64,000 nt of DNA. Origin: Pseudomonas sp. S09G 359. GTDB taxonomy: Bacteria > Pseudomonadota > Gammaproteobacteria > Pseudomonadales > Pseudomonadaceae. Position numbers and translations under genes: made by a program. The notes under the pieces are model-generated. The model saw nothing but the letters and a program-made list of their open reading frames with translations, was not told where the DNA came from and did no database searches. The stretch covers positions 2,199,501 through 2,263,500 of the forward strand of contig NZ_CP025263.1 in assembly GCF_002843605.1 (NCBI RefSeq). Direction: 5' to 3'. Numbering within the stretch: the first letter of the stretch is position 1; each line of letters starts with the position of its first letter. Positions 36,413-47,050 of this stretch are shown here, piece after piece.

Positions 36413-38440
36413 TCACTTAGGGAATGCGGTAAATGGTCTAGTCGGATTGTTTCTATCAAATCTGACTTCCGCTTTGTCCATACTCTCAGTGTATTTTGGG
36501 TTTTTTATGTCCCTGCTATTAGGTTTGTATCCTCGCCCTGAGTCGGGTAAGTCAACCACAATCACAGGGTTGCCTCTTTTATCAAAATTTGTTGGAGATG
36601 GAGAATCACCCTGCATCCTACCTATCGCTTTATTTATAGCCTGAAGCTGCATTTTCCAAGATTTAAATTGTGAGCTGGAGTTGATGGGGCCTCTGCGCCC
36701 AGTGGTTGGGTTTGTTCCGTCTATGGAACGTTGTTTCAACTCCCTATCTGGTATTTCCGGGCCATGCTTTTCAACCGCGTGCATGCCGTATTTTTGTTCC
36801 CAGCTCAGCACCTGCCGTTTTGCATTTGCCTCTGTCAGTTTATCTATTCTTGTCTGTCGTTCAGTTCGAGCGAGCTGGGGTAAGGCCGGTACCCCCTCAT
36901 CAACGCTTGGTTTCGGATGGTCTGGAGTCGCATCGGTTTGACACCTGTCACCAGGGCAAGAGTTTAACCCCAGCGGATCCACCCACCCCGTAGGATTAGG
37001 CACGTACTGGTACGCGTTAATCCCACCGGCCAGCTTCACCGGGTCCGGGGTCAGGTAGCGCCCAATATCAGGATTGTAGTAGCGATGGCGGTTGTAGTGC
37101 AGCCCGCTTTCCGGGTCGAAGTACTGGCCCTGAAAGCGCAGCGGGTTGTCGACTTTGCCCACGTCGAGGCGGGTGATTTCGCCGTAGGCGCGGTAGTGCG
37201 CGGACCAGACGATTTCGCCGTCGGGGTTTGTGAGCTCCTGGGGCGTGCCGAGGTGGTCGAGTTGGTAGTGGTAGGGTTTGGTTTCCTTTGGGCCGTAGCC
37301 TTCTAGGAGTGCCAGTGGGCGGAAGCTGTCGGGCTCGTAGATATAGCTGCGATGGCGACCCGCGTGGTGTTCGGCAATCAGCTTGTCGCCTTGCCAGAAA
37401 CACTCGGTGGTGATGGCATCCACCGTTTTGCTAATGCGCCGCCCAAATGGGTCGTAGCGGTAGCTGGCGGTTTGCCCGTTGGGTTGGGTGAGGCCGATCA
37501 GGCGGTGTTGGCTGTCGTAGCGGTATTCGGTGATTAGCGCGTGGCCTTTGCCACGGCGTTCGCGGATGAGGTTGCCGAAGGCGTCGTAGTCGTAATGGCG
37601 GTCGCCCTGGATGGTCAGGCGGTTGCCGGCGACGATGTCGGGGCCGGGGCGGTCTTGCATCAGCAGGTTGCCGGCGGGGTCGTGGGCGAAGCGTTCCTGG
37701 ATGTCTTGGGAGTGGTCGGCGCGGGTGAGGCGGTTCAGCGGGTCGTAGTGGTAGTGGTGTTCGCCTTTGCGGGTGTCGAGCAGGCGGGTGAGGTTGCCGG
37801 ATTTGTCGTAGTCGTATTGGCGCTGGTAGAGGGTGTGTTGCTGTTGGGTGACGGCGTGGGCGTGCAGGCGCTGTTGGTCGTCGTAGTGGTAGTGGCTGAG
37901 GAGTTGGCCTTGTTGGCGTTGTTGTTCCTGGCCGGCTTTGAACAGGTGCGAGGTTAGCAGCGTGCCATTTAGTTCGACGGTGGCTAAGTGGCCGCCTTTG
38001 CCATGGTTGAACACCAGACGGTTGTTGTCCGGCAGCCGTAGGTTTTGCAGTTGGCCGCAGGCGTCGTAGCCATAGCGCAAGGTGCCCCAACCCTGGTGTT
38101 CGGCGATGAGACGATTTTGGGGGTCGTACTCGTAGGACAGCGCCCAGTGGCCGTCCGCGACGCTAAGGAGGTTGCCTTGGCGGTCGTAGGCGTAATCGAC
38201 AAGGGTGCCGTCTGGTAGGGTTTTTCGTACGAGGCGGCCGGCGTGATCGCGCGCGTAGCGGGTGATTAGCTGACTGCCATCGTCGCCGTATTCAGTTTTC
38301 TCCAGCAGGTTGCCGTTGAGGTCATAGACGTAGGCCGTACGCTGGCCGTCGAACCCGGTTTCCTGCTGGATCAGGCCATTGGGGGGGTAGTCGAGTGTGT
38401 AAGTCTCGCCGACTTCATTTTCAATTTCGGTCAGCAGCAA
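36413..38440 (-). pseudogene. Rhs protein, C-terminal part with toxin tail (downstream of an in-frame stop)
   Basis: 675 codons with many YD repeats (YDPLNRL, YDAFGNLIRER, YDPFGRR) and the Rhs core end RYLTPDPVKLAGGINAYQYV then DPLGLN. A variable tail of about 182 residues follows (36413-36961), with MHAVEKHGPEIPDRELKQRS, SSSQFKSWKMQLQAIN and a final VRFDRNNPTRPFTAFPK. The tail is less GC-rich than the core, as usual for exchangeable Rhs toxins. It is in the same frame as the Rhs N-terminal part, from which it is cut off by TAA at 38557-38555. No good start codon with a ribosome site is visible just after the stop. Toxin activity unknown; an RNase-type fold is possible. Confidence 0.75.
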
Positions 38441-38554
38441 CCGAACATTGTCATAGCGATACTTGACCTGGCTGCCATCGGCGTTGATACGGCGGCTGAT
38501 CAGGTGCAGCCCATCGGCGTATTCGTAGCGGGTGACGTGCCCCAGCTCATCGCG

Positions 38555-41206
38555 TTAAGCGGTGATTTTTCCGTAGGGGTTGTAGCTGTATTCCCGCGCC
38601 GCGCCGCCTGGCAACACCAAGCGAATCAAGCGGCCCACGCTGTCCCACTGATACTGGGTCAGGGACCCAACCTCATCCTCCCGCGCAATCTGCCGTCCAA
38701 GATCGTCATAGCGATAACGCTTGATCCCACCATTCGGCAGCTGTTCTTCAATGAGCTGGCCACGCTCATTCCACACCCGGCGCAGACAGCTGTGATCCGG
38801 ATACCAAACCCCAATCAGCTGGCCTTTTTTGTCGTAGCTGTAGTCGGTGACGTGGCCTTCGGGATCTGTCTTACGGACGACATCGCCTTGATCGTTGCGC
38901 TCATATTTCCAGACTGCTTTTCCACGCCGCACGACCCGTACGAAACCATTGTCATGCTCGTAGGAAGTCGGCTCATCGTCCCCCGGAAACAACGCCACCA
39001 AGCGTCCGGCTTCGTCGTATTGATACGCCGTCACCGCCCCCAGCGGGTCTTGCTCAACCGTCAGCCGGCCCTTCGCGTCGTAGGATTTAAAGTGCTCGGC
39101 ACCATCCGGATCGATGCGCTGCACCAGCCGCGCACGGTCATTGTGGACGTACACTTCCTGGCTACCATCGGCGTTGTGCACCGTGACGCCGCCGTTGTCG
39201 TCCCAGGCATAGCGCGTGTCCATCTGTGAAAAGCTGGCCCAGTGCCGGACACAGCGTGCCGCCTTACCCGCGCGTTCCCACTCCCAAAAGAAGCTCGCCC
39301 CACCGGCCAGCCCACGTTCCAATATGACGTGCTGATCGTCGTACCGATAAACCTCACATTCACCTACAGCATTGGTCGCCGAGGTCAGCCGGCCAGCGTC
39401 GTCATAGGCGTAGGAAACAATGCAAAACTCGGTAACCCATTCAAAGGGTTCATGGCCCTTGGCGCGCTGAACCTGATAGTCCACCGCGACGATGCGACCC
39501 GACGCATAGCGCAAAAACAGCGAGCGCCCGACACCGTTATCCAGCCGCTCAATACGCCCGGAGTAGTCCCGAATAATCCGCAACCGGTTGTCATACGCAT
39601 CGCTGATCGAGACCAGCACGCCATCGCGAAAATGATAGAAACGCGAGACCTGGGCCAGCACCAGTTCATCAGGCGAAGCGCCCAAATAAATAGCCGCTTC
39701 GGCCAGGCTATTGGTGATTGCCGGTCGAGAAACGGTAGGCAAGGGCAGGGTGGTCGACCGATTTTCTTGGTCCGTCCACACCACCGATTCGCCAGAAACA
39801 GCAAGCCGCTGCGCCAGCGAATGACTCCACCCAAACCCCAACCCGCAATCCACTTCCACCGCACTGGTGCGATACAACCGAGACCACTCAAACGGCAGCA
39901 CCCCATCCAGCGTCCCATCGGTCAGCGTCAGCAATTCCTCGCCAGTGACCATCGACACCGGGCAACCATTGGTAGCAGTCTTATCCGCAGAAGCTGCCGC
40001 ATCCCCCTTCGGGTTTTTCGCCGACAGGGGAACGTCATCTACGTGTTCCTGCCTGACCAACACCGTCTGCTGGGATTTGCTGCGCACCGCTGGCACCGGG
40101 TTGGCAACCAACTGCTCCCCAGCCTTCAACTGCGCAGCCGGCACCGTCTTGATCGCCATCGACGGGCCACCCAGCAATATCGGCTTCGCCACCTCACCAT
40201 GCTCCACCAGGCGAGACTTCCCGAATTGCCCTGCAATATGTTCTAACCACTGGCGCGCGCGATGGGACTTGATCCCTCCCAACACCTTCGCACTGATACG
40301 GATCGCCATCCCCATCCCGGCTGTGGCTAGGCCAAGCAGCAGGTTGATCAAGACTTCGGCGCCCATCGCCCCCAGCAGCTCGTTCATGTACGGCGCAGGC
40401 AGCAGGCGCATCCAACTGACCAAGGCCGACAGATAGATGAACAACAGCGGCTCATCGCTGAGTACCAGCAAACCTTTGGCGAGGGTTTCGGCGCTGACGG
40501 CCAGCAGCTTTTCAAACTCGGCCTGCGACAGGTAAAGCAGGAGTTTTTCCGCGTTTTCCAGCGGGTGGCTCAGCCACTGAAGCAGTTGCTTGATGGTGTC
40601 CCACACCGAGTACAGCGCGTCGCCGAACCCACTGGCATAGGCCTTGTGCAACGTCAGATAGCGCTGGAGGAAGTTGGCTTCGGCGTAATCCTTCCACAGC
40701 GGCTGGAACGTGCCGCTCCACTCACTGCGCAGCCAGCCCTCAAGCGGTGCAATCACTGACTGATACGAGGCATACAGCGCCTTGAAGTGTTCCTTCGAAA
40801 CGTTGGGGTAAAAGTTGACCCGGTATTTCTGGTTGCGATCACACTCGGTGATTTCCAGAATGCCGCTGGGCCCGATGGTCTTATGGATCGGCTCGCCCAG
40901 CAGGCCGCCGTTTGGATCAACTCGTTGCAGCACGACGGGCGTATTGCCAATAGGCACGAACCGCGAACTCTGGAACATATGCACCAGGGTCAACGTACCG
41001 TCAGCTTTGCACTGCGCGGTGGTGCTGCTGGGAAACAGCGAGCGGTTGATCGGCGCTACAAGCTCAACTTCATCCCCGACCTTGAAGACCTGCTCGACAT
41101 CCAGCGCCGAAAAGCTGAAATAGCTCTCCGCCCAGGTTTCATAGCTATTCAGGCAGCGCTTGAAATCGCCTATAACTGATTCAACGTCTCGCGTCTTCGA
41201 ATCCAT
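38555..41206 (-). CDS. Rhs protein, N-terminal and core part, ended by an in-frame stop
   Basis: 883 residues as drawn. An N-terminal region of about 420 residues of unknown type includes a membrane-like stretch (LLGAMGAEVLINLLLGLATA). After NGCPVSMVTGEELLTLTDGT the Rhs core begins (DUF6531-like), then tryptophan- and YD-rich repeats (YDDAGRL, YDAKGRL, YDEAGRLVALFPGDDE). The frame stops at TAA 38557-38555 (ITA-stop-RDELGHV), and the same frame then runs on to 36413. A complete protein would have about 1600 residues. No PAAR domain is seen at the N-terminus. The start is uncertain: ATG 41206 lacks a ribosome site, and a TTG at 41254 is also open. Confidence 0.75.
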   Translation of the reverse strand: MDSKTRDVESVIGDFKRCLNSYETWAESYFSFSALDVEQVFKVGDEVELVAPINRSLFPSSTTAQCKADGTLTLVHMFQSSRFVPIGNTPVVLQRVDPNGGLLGEPIHKTIGPSGILEITECDRNQKYRVNFYPNVSKEHFKALYASYQSVIAPLEGWLRSEWSGTFQPLWKDYAEANFLQRYLTLHKAYASGFGDALYSVWDTIKQLLQWLSHPLENAEKLLLYLSQAEFEKLLAVSAETLAKGLLVLSDEPLLFIYLSALVSWMRLLPAPYMNELLGAMGAEVLINLLLGLATAGMGMAIRISAKVLGGIKSHRARQWLEHIAGQFGKSRLVEHGEVAKPILLGGPSMAIKTVPAAQLKAGEQLVANPVPAVRSKSQQTVLVRQEHVDDVPLSAKNPKGDAAASADKTATNGCPVSMVTGEELLTLTDGTLDGVLPFEWSRLYRTSAVEVDCGLGFGWSHSLAQRLAVSGESVVWTDQENRSTTLPLPTVSRPAITNSLAEAAIYLGASPDELVLAQVSRFYHFRDGVLVSISDAYDNRLRIIRDYSGRIERLDNGVGRSLFLRYASGRIVAVDYQVQRAKGHEPFEWVTEFCIVSYAYDDAGRLTSATNAVGECEVYRYDDQHVILERGLAGGASFFWEWERAGKAARCVRHWASFSQMDTRYAWDDNGGVTVHNADGSQEVYVHNDRARLVQRIDPDGAEHFKSYDAKGRLTVEQDPLGAVTAYQYDEAGRLVALFPGDDEPTSYEHDNGFVRVVRRGKAVWKYERNDQGDVVRKTDPEGHVTDYSYDKKGQLIGVWYPDHSCLRRVWNERGQLIEEQLPNGGIKRYRYDDLGRQIAREDEVGSLTQYQWDSVGRLIRLVLPGGAAREYSYNPYGKITA

Positions 41207-41508
41207 GGCCGCGAGCACCAGCAAGCCAATGGTTTGGCCCGTCGCGCCGATCAAGAGCCAGCCCCATCAACCAAAACACCCACCAGAAAAACCATCTGCA
41301 ATCCCTCGCGCTGTGTGATCAGGCGAAGGACTTTGCAGAGGTTTTCCGGAAGGGTCTGTAGTGCTTATCTGGGAGTTGGGTGGGATGTTTCCACGGGTTT
41401 TGTCTTCCTAATCCCAAGCAATAAGGCGATGGCGGCTTGGCGAACCCTGGTTAGACTTACCTGTCGATATCAGCACCACCCGGCCCGACGTCGTCCAAGG
41501 AAGCCCCC

Positions 41509-42594
41509 ATGTACTCAAGCCGCCTGATCCTGTGCCTCACCCCCTTGCTGGTGCTGGCCGGTTGCTCCACCTCACGCGGCCCGCAGCAGCCGGAACGCAG
41601 CGAAGCCGAGGTGAAGACGCAGATCGTGCGCCTGCTGCCATCGACGGTGGCGGACCGCAACGGTTGGGCCCAGGATATCTATACCGCCTTCGATACCCAG
41701 AAAATCTACCCCAGCACCGAGAATATCTGCGCCGTGCTGGCGGTGACCGAGCAGGAGTCCACCTATCAGGTCGACCCGCCTGTGCCAAACATGGGCAAGA
41801 TCGCCCAGGATGAAATGCTGCGCCGTGCCGGCAAGGTGCATGTGCCCGCCTTTGTGGTGCGCAGCGCCCTGCAACTGCGTTCGCCCACCGGCAAGACCTA
41901 CGCCGACCGCCTGAATGCCGCGCGCACGGAGAAAGACCTCAGCGGTATCTTTGATGACTTCATCAGCATGGTGCCTTTGGGCAATACGCTGTTTGGCGGC
42001 TTCAACCCGGTGCACACCGCAGGGCCGATGCAGGTGAGTATCGACTTTGCGCAAAAGCAGGCACGGGGTTATCCCTACACGGTGGACGGCACGATCCGAC
42101 GCGAAGTCTTCACCCGGCGTGGCGGCATGTACTTCGGCATCGCGCATTTGCTCGGCTACCCGGTTAACTATGACCAGCCGCTGTACCGTTTTGCCGATTT
42201 CAATGCCGGTTGGTACGCGAGCCGCAATGCGGCGTTCCAGGCCGCCGTCAGCCGGGCGTCGGGCACTGAACTGGCGCTGGATGGGGATTTGATCCGCTAT
42301 GGCTCGTTGCTCCCGGGTAGTACCGAGCTGGCGGTGCGCTCACTCGGCGCCAAGCTGGATATGCGTAACCCCAGCATCCGCAGCCAGCTGGAGCAGGGCG
42401 AGCAGTTGGATTTTGAAGACACCACCCTCTACAAGCGCGTGTTTGCCCTGGCGGACCAGGCTGCCGGCAAGCCGATGCCACGCGCGATTTTGCCGGGCAT
42501 CGTGCTCAAGAGCCCGAAGATCACCCGCAACTTGACCACGGCCTGGTTCGCCAAGCGCGTGGATGAACGGTATCAGCGCTGTATGAAGCGCTGA
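41509..42594 (+). CDS. DUF1615 lipoprotein
   Basis: 361 residues. A lipoprotein signal ends in LAGC (LCLTPLLVLAGC). The rest is the DUF1615 family: DRNGWAQDIYTAFDTQKIYP, NICAVLAVTEQESTYQVDP with a conserved Glu in an ExxES-like context, and VPLGNTLFGGFNPVHTAGPM. The Gln-Glu-Ser motif and overall pattern suggest a lysozyme-like fold, perhaps acting on peptidoglycan, but this is inference. AAGGAAG lies before the ATG. Outer membrane or periplasm. Confidence 0.85.
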   Translation: MYSSRLILCLTPLLVLAGCSTSRGPQQPERSEAEVKTQIVRLLPSTVADRNGWAQDIYTAFDTQKIYPSTENICAVLAVTEQESTYQVDPPVPNMGKIAQDEMLRRAGKVHVPAFVVRSALQLRSPTGKTYADRLNAARTEKDLSGIFDDFISMVPLGNTLFGGFNPVHTAGPMQVSIDFAQKQARGYPYTVDGTIRREVFTRRGGMYFGIAHLLGYPVNYDQPLYRFADFNAGWYASRNAAFQAAVSRASGTELALDGDLIRYGSLLPGSTELAVRSLGAKLDMRNPSIRSQLEQGEQLDFEDTTLYKRVFALADQAAGKPMPRAILPGIVLKSPKITRNLTTAWFAKRVDERYQRCMKR

Positions 42595-42623
42595 GTGGGT
42601 AGCTGCCTTTTTACGGTGCCCCA

Positions 42624-42768
42624 GCTTTTCGTGGCGAGCGGGCTTGCCCGCGTTGGGCTGCGAAGCGGCCCCAAAACCCGCAACCTAATAGGGTCTGGCA
42701 GACTGCGTTCTGCTTGATCGGGGCCGCTTCGCGCCCCAACGCGGGCAAGCCCGCTCGCCACGAAAAGC
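42624..42768. repeat. REPIN, GTGGCGAGCGGGCTTGCCCG type
   Basis: Inverted REP pair with symmetric outer borders GCTTTTCGTGGCG and CGCCACGAAAAGC, inner arms GCGAAGCGGCCCC and GGGGCCGCTTCGC, and a loop of about 50 bases. Between convergent genes. Confidence 0.9.
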
Positions 42769-42775
42769 GCGTCTG

Positions 42776-43567
42776 TCACTTAAGTCGGCGGGTCGAAACA
42801 AAGCGCCGCCACAGCCACACCCACAACCACGCCACCGGGAACGCCAGGATCACAAACGGCAACACATAGCTGGCACGCTCGAGGGCGTCTGCCGTGCCGT
42901 CAACCAGGTTATCGCCCAGGTTGCTGAACATGCGGCTGAAGCGTGACGGCTGGTTCGCGCCATCGGCGGAGCGGAAATTCAGGGTCACGCGGTTGGTATC
43001 CAGGCGGCGTTGCTGGCCGGCGGCCATCTGGGCCAGTTCCTGCAGTTCGTTTTCGATGCCGGCCTGCTCCTTGCTCAAGGCGATCAGGTCACTGACGGTG
43101 ATGTCCTTGCGCTTGGCCAGTTCGTCGAGCCGTTGCTGCTGGGCTTGCAGGCGGTCCTGGCGGCGGCGCACATCGGCGACGGCATCGGCCAGATCTTCAG
43201 CGGTGGTGATGCGCTGGCCGAGTTTTCCGCCCTCTGCGGCCATGGCAACCATCGGCTCCACGCCGGTGGGTGCAATGCGCAGGATGATCTCGCCACCGTT
43301 GCCATCTTCGGTAATGCCCAGGATGTTGCAGGTGCCAAAGCGAGCCGATTCACAGGCCTCACGGGTAGCCTGCATGCGCGGTGCGAGCAGGGCGCCGGGC
43401 AGGGCCAGGGTCAGTTCGTGCTCATAGGCCAGTTGCGCGCCGGCGCGGCCTTGTTCGCCGTTGATCGTGGTGGCTCGGGAGTGGTCCTTGGGTGAGCAGC
43501 CGGCGAGGGCCAGGCCAGCCAGTAAGATCAGCAGAAGGGGTGTTGCTTTGCCGTCCAGGTGGCGCAT
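42776..43567 (-). CDS. DUF4349 lipoprotein
   Basis: 263 residues. A lipoprotein signal ends in LAGC (LLLILLAGLALAGC). The DUF4349 domain covers most of the rest. A coiled coil lies near 130-190 (VADVRRRQDRLQAQQQRLDE, AGIENELQELAQMAAGQQRR), then a C-terminal membrane segment (SYVLPFVILAFPVAWLWVWL) and a basic tail. So it may be held at both ends in the envelope. Two Cys (ACESARFGTC) could pair. Function unknown. Confidence 0.85.
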   Translation of the reverse strand: MRHLDGKATPLLLILLAGLALAGCSPKDHSRATTINGEQGRAGAQLAYEHELTLALPGALLAPRMQATREACESARFGTCNILGITEDGNGGEIILRIAPTGVEPMVAMAAEGGKLGQRITTAEDLADAVADVRRRQDRLQAQQQRLDELAKRKDITVSDLIALSKEQAGIENELQELAQMAAGQQRRLDTNRVTLNFRSADGANQPSRFSRMFSNLGDNLVDGTADALERASYVLPFVILAFPVAWLWVWLWRRFVSTRRLK

Positions 43568-43722
43568 TGCGGTTCCTTGGTGTGCAGGAGAAATTGCCGG
43601 CGATTAAAGCGGGTCTGGCGGATTAACGCAAAGCATCCTGAGGGATTTGTACGGCTGATGGTGATGGCTGCCTCGATGGCCTTGGAGTACACCTCAAGCC
43701 TGACTCCAAGGAAGAACTGACC

Positions 43723-44139
43723 ATGATCGCTCACACCGTGCCTGAAGGTTTTGTCTCGTTGCCGCGCAGCAGCCCGCTGCTGGACCTGTTGGGCCCGGCC
43801 TATTGCCGGGGTGAAGGCCTGCAACTGGAGATCGGCTTGCGTGCCGACAATCGCCATGCCAATGGCCGCGGCACGGTGCATGGCGGGGTGCTGGCGACCC
43901 TGGCGGATATCGGCATGGGCTATGCGATGGCGTTTTCCAGTGAGCCGCCGGTGCCGCTGATTACCGCGAGCATGACCGTGGACTACCTGGGAGCGGTGCA
44001 GGTGGGGGAGTGGATGGTGGTGCGGCTGGAGACGCATAAGCGTGGGCGGCAGATGGCGTTTGCCACGGTGAGTGTGCAGGTCGGGGAGAAGGTGGTGGTG
44101 CGGGCGAGTGCGGTGTTTGCGGTGCCCCGGCCTGACTGA
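43723..44139 (+). CDS. PaaI-type hotdog thioesterase
   Basis: 138 residues of the hotdog fold. The PaaI/YdiI-type motif is HANGRGTVHGGVLATLADIG, with the catalytic acid in the following helix (ADIGMGYAMAFS). Predicted to hydrolyse acyl-CoA or aryl-CoA thioesters; substrate unknown. The downstream strand SMTVDYLGAVQVGEWMVVRL is typical. CTGACC before the ATG is a weak site, while AAGGAAG lies further upstream. Confidence 0.88.
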   Translation: MIAHTVPEGFVSLPRSSPLLDLLGPAYCRGEGLQLEIGLRADNRHANGRGTVHGGVLATLADIGMGYAMAFSSEPPVPLITASMTVDYLGAVQVGEWMVVRLETHKRGRQMAFATVSVQVGEKVVVRASAVFAVPRPD

Positions 44140-44153
44140 CGATGGAGGTCAAG

Positions 44154-44243
44154 TGTGGGAGGGGGCTTGCTCCCGATAGCAGGGGTTCAGTCACTTTTGC
44201 TTAGACTGATGCACCGCCATCGGGAGCAAGCCCCCTCCCACAT
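44154..44243. repeat. REPIN, GTGGGAGGGGGCTTGCTCCC type
   Basis: Inverted REP pair TGTGGGAGGGGGCTTGCTCC and GGAGCAAGCCCCCTCCCACA with a loop of about 45 bases, just after the thioesterase gene. Confidence 0.88.
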
Positions 44244-44265
44244 TTGTTCGGTGTTGCTCTTAGTG

Positions 44266-44313
44266 CCGGGGGCTGCTGCGCAGCCCAACGCGGGCAAGCC
44301 CGCTCGCCACAAC
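44266..44313. repeat. Single REP unit, GCGGGCAAGCCCGCTCGCCA type
   Basis: One REP half of the second family (GGGGGCTGCTGCGCAGCCC then AACGCGGGCAAGCCCGCTCG), only 23 bases from the neighbouring REPIN. Two families stacked between convergent genes. Confidence 0.8.
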
Positions 44314-44333
44314 GGCCCTTGCTGCGCTTTAGA

Positions 44334-45515
<1,182 letters not shown>

Positions 45516-45526
45516 GGAATCTGTCC

Positions 45527-46186
45527 TCACTGGAAGTGCATTTCTGGAACGTGGTCCGGGACGATCAGTTTACCGGCGGTCTTGCTCACAATCTCTTCAA
45601 CGCTGACGCCAGGTGCGCGTTCCTTGAGGACAAAAGCGCCATTTTCGATTTCCAGGTAGGCCAGGTCGGTCAGCACACGCTTGATGCAGTTGGCGCCGGT
45701 CAGCGGCAGGCTGCACTGGCTGAGCAACTTGGACTCACCGTCCTTGGACGCGTGGGTCATGATCACGATGATGTTTTCCGCACCGGCCACCAGGTCCATG
45801 GCGCCGCCCATGCCCTTGACCAGCTTGCCGGGGATCATCCACGAGGCGATGTTGCCTTGTACGTCGACTTCGAATGCGCCGAGCACGGTGAGGTCGACGT
45901 GGCCGCCGCGAATCATCGCGAAGGATTCGGCGGAGGAGAAGATCGAGGCGCCGATGCGCGCGGTCACGGTTTGTTTGCCGGCGTTGATCATGTCGGCATC
46001 GATGGTTTCTTCGGTAGGAAACGGCCCCATGCCCAGCAAGCCGTTTTCCGATTGCAGCATCACTTCCATGCCTTCGGGGATGTAATTGGCCACCAGGGTC
46101 GGAATGCCGATGCCAAGGTTGACGTAGAAACCGTCCTGCATTTCGCGGGCGACGCGTTGAGCCATTTGTTCGCGGGTAAGAGCCAT
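45527..46186 (-). CDS. atoA: 3-oxoacid CoA-transferase subunit B
   Basis: 219 residues. The catalytic Glu that forms the CoA thioester lies in SENGLLG. Other typical parts are [20 protein letters not shown] and [35 protein letters not shown]. It pairs with the subunit A gene upstream to transfer CoA to acetoacetate. Intergenic distance 31 bases. Cytoplasmic. Confidence 0.93.
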   Translation of the reverse strand: MALTREQMAQRVAREMQDGFYVNLGIGIPTLVANYIPEGMEVMLQSENGLLGMGPFPTEETIDADMINAGKQTVTARIGASIFSSAESFAMIRGGHVDLTVLGAFEVDVQGNIASWMIPGKLVKGMGGAMDLVAGAENIIVIMTHASKDGESKLLSQCSLPLTGANCIKRVLTDLAYLEIENGAFVLKERAPGVSVEEIVSKTAGKLIVPDHVPEMHFQ

Positions 46187-46217
46187 GGTTATTTCCTCTT
46201 ATTGTTCTGGACGTGGA

Positions 46218-46916
46218 TTATTTGCGGACGGTGCGCTGTTCGATGCGCTTCTCGAAGGTGCCGCAGATGATCCGGTCGACGTAGATGCCAGGGGTGTGGA
46301 TCTGCGCCGGGTCCAGCTCGCCCGGTTCGACGATTTCCTCGACTTCGACCACGGTGATCTTGCCGGCGGTGGCGGCCAGCGGGTTGAAGTTCTGGGCGGT
46401 GTGGCGATAGATGACGTTGCCGAAGTGGTCGGCTTTCCAGCCTTTGACGATGGCGAAGTCGCCGGTGATGGATTCTTCCATCAGGTACGGGCGGCCGTTG
46501 AACTCACGGGTTTCCTTGCCTTCGGCGACCGGGGTGCCGACGCCGGTAGCGGTAAAGAAGGCCGGGATGCCGGCACCGCCAGCGCGCATTTTTTCCGCCA
46601 GGGTGCCTTGGGGGGTCAGCACCACCTCGATTTCGCCACTGAGCAACTGCTTCTCGAACAGGGCGTTTTCACCGACATAGGAGGCGATCACCTTGCTGAT
46701 CTGCTTTTCTTCCAGCAGCACGCCCAGGCCGAAACCGTCGACGCCGCAGTTGTTGGAAACCACGGTGAGGTCGCGGGTGCCTTTGCGCTTGATCTCGGCG
46801 ATGAGGTTTTCCGGAATGCCGCACAGGCCAAAACCGCCGGAGAGTACGGTCATGCCATCTTCCAGGCCTGCCAGTGCTTCCTCGTAGGACGCCACGCGTT
46901 TATCGAAACCTGCCAT
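46218..46916 (-). CDS. atoD: 3-oxoacid CoA-transferase subunit A
   Basis: 232 residues. The signature is [15 protein letters not shown] near residue 28, with [20 protein letters not shown] and [15 protein letters not shown] after it. First gene of the operon atoD-atoA-atoB. The ATG at 46916 is preceded by AGAGG at six bases and preferred to a GTG two codons earlier. A LysR regulator is divergent upstream and is the likely controller. Confidence 0.93.
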   Translation of the reverse strand: MAGFDKRVASYEEALAGLEDGMTVLSGGFGLCGIPENLIAEIKRKGTRDLTVVSNNCGVDGFGLGVLLEEKQISKVIASYVGENALFEKQLLSGEIEVVLTPQGTLAEKMRAGGAGIPAFFTATGVGTPVAEGKETREFNGRPYLMEESITGDFAIVKGWKADHFGNVIYRHTAQNFNPLAATAGKITVVEVEEIVEPGELDPAQIHTPGIYVDRIICGTFEKRIEQRTVRK

Positions 46917-47050
46917 ATGCACCTCTATTTATTGTTTGTGGGCCAGCCAATGAACTGAGTGTTGCGCTGACGGATTGATTTGTTAAGTTGTTTTTTTAGG
47001 TTGATTGATTTAGAAAACAGCATAGTCGACCCGTCGCCCGGAGCAGCCTC

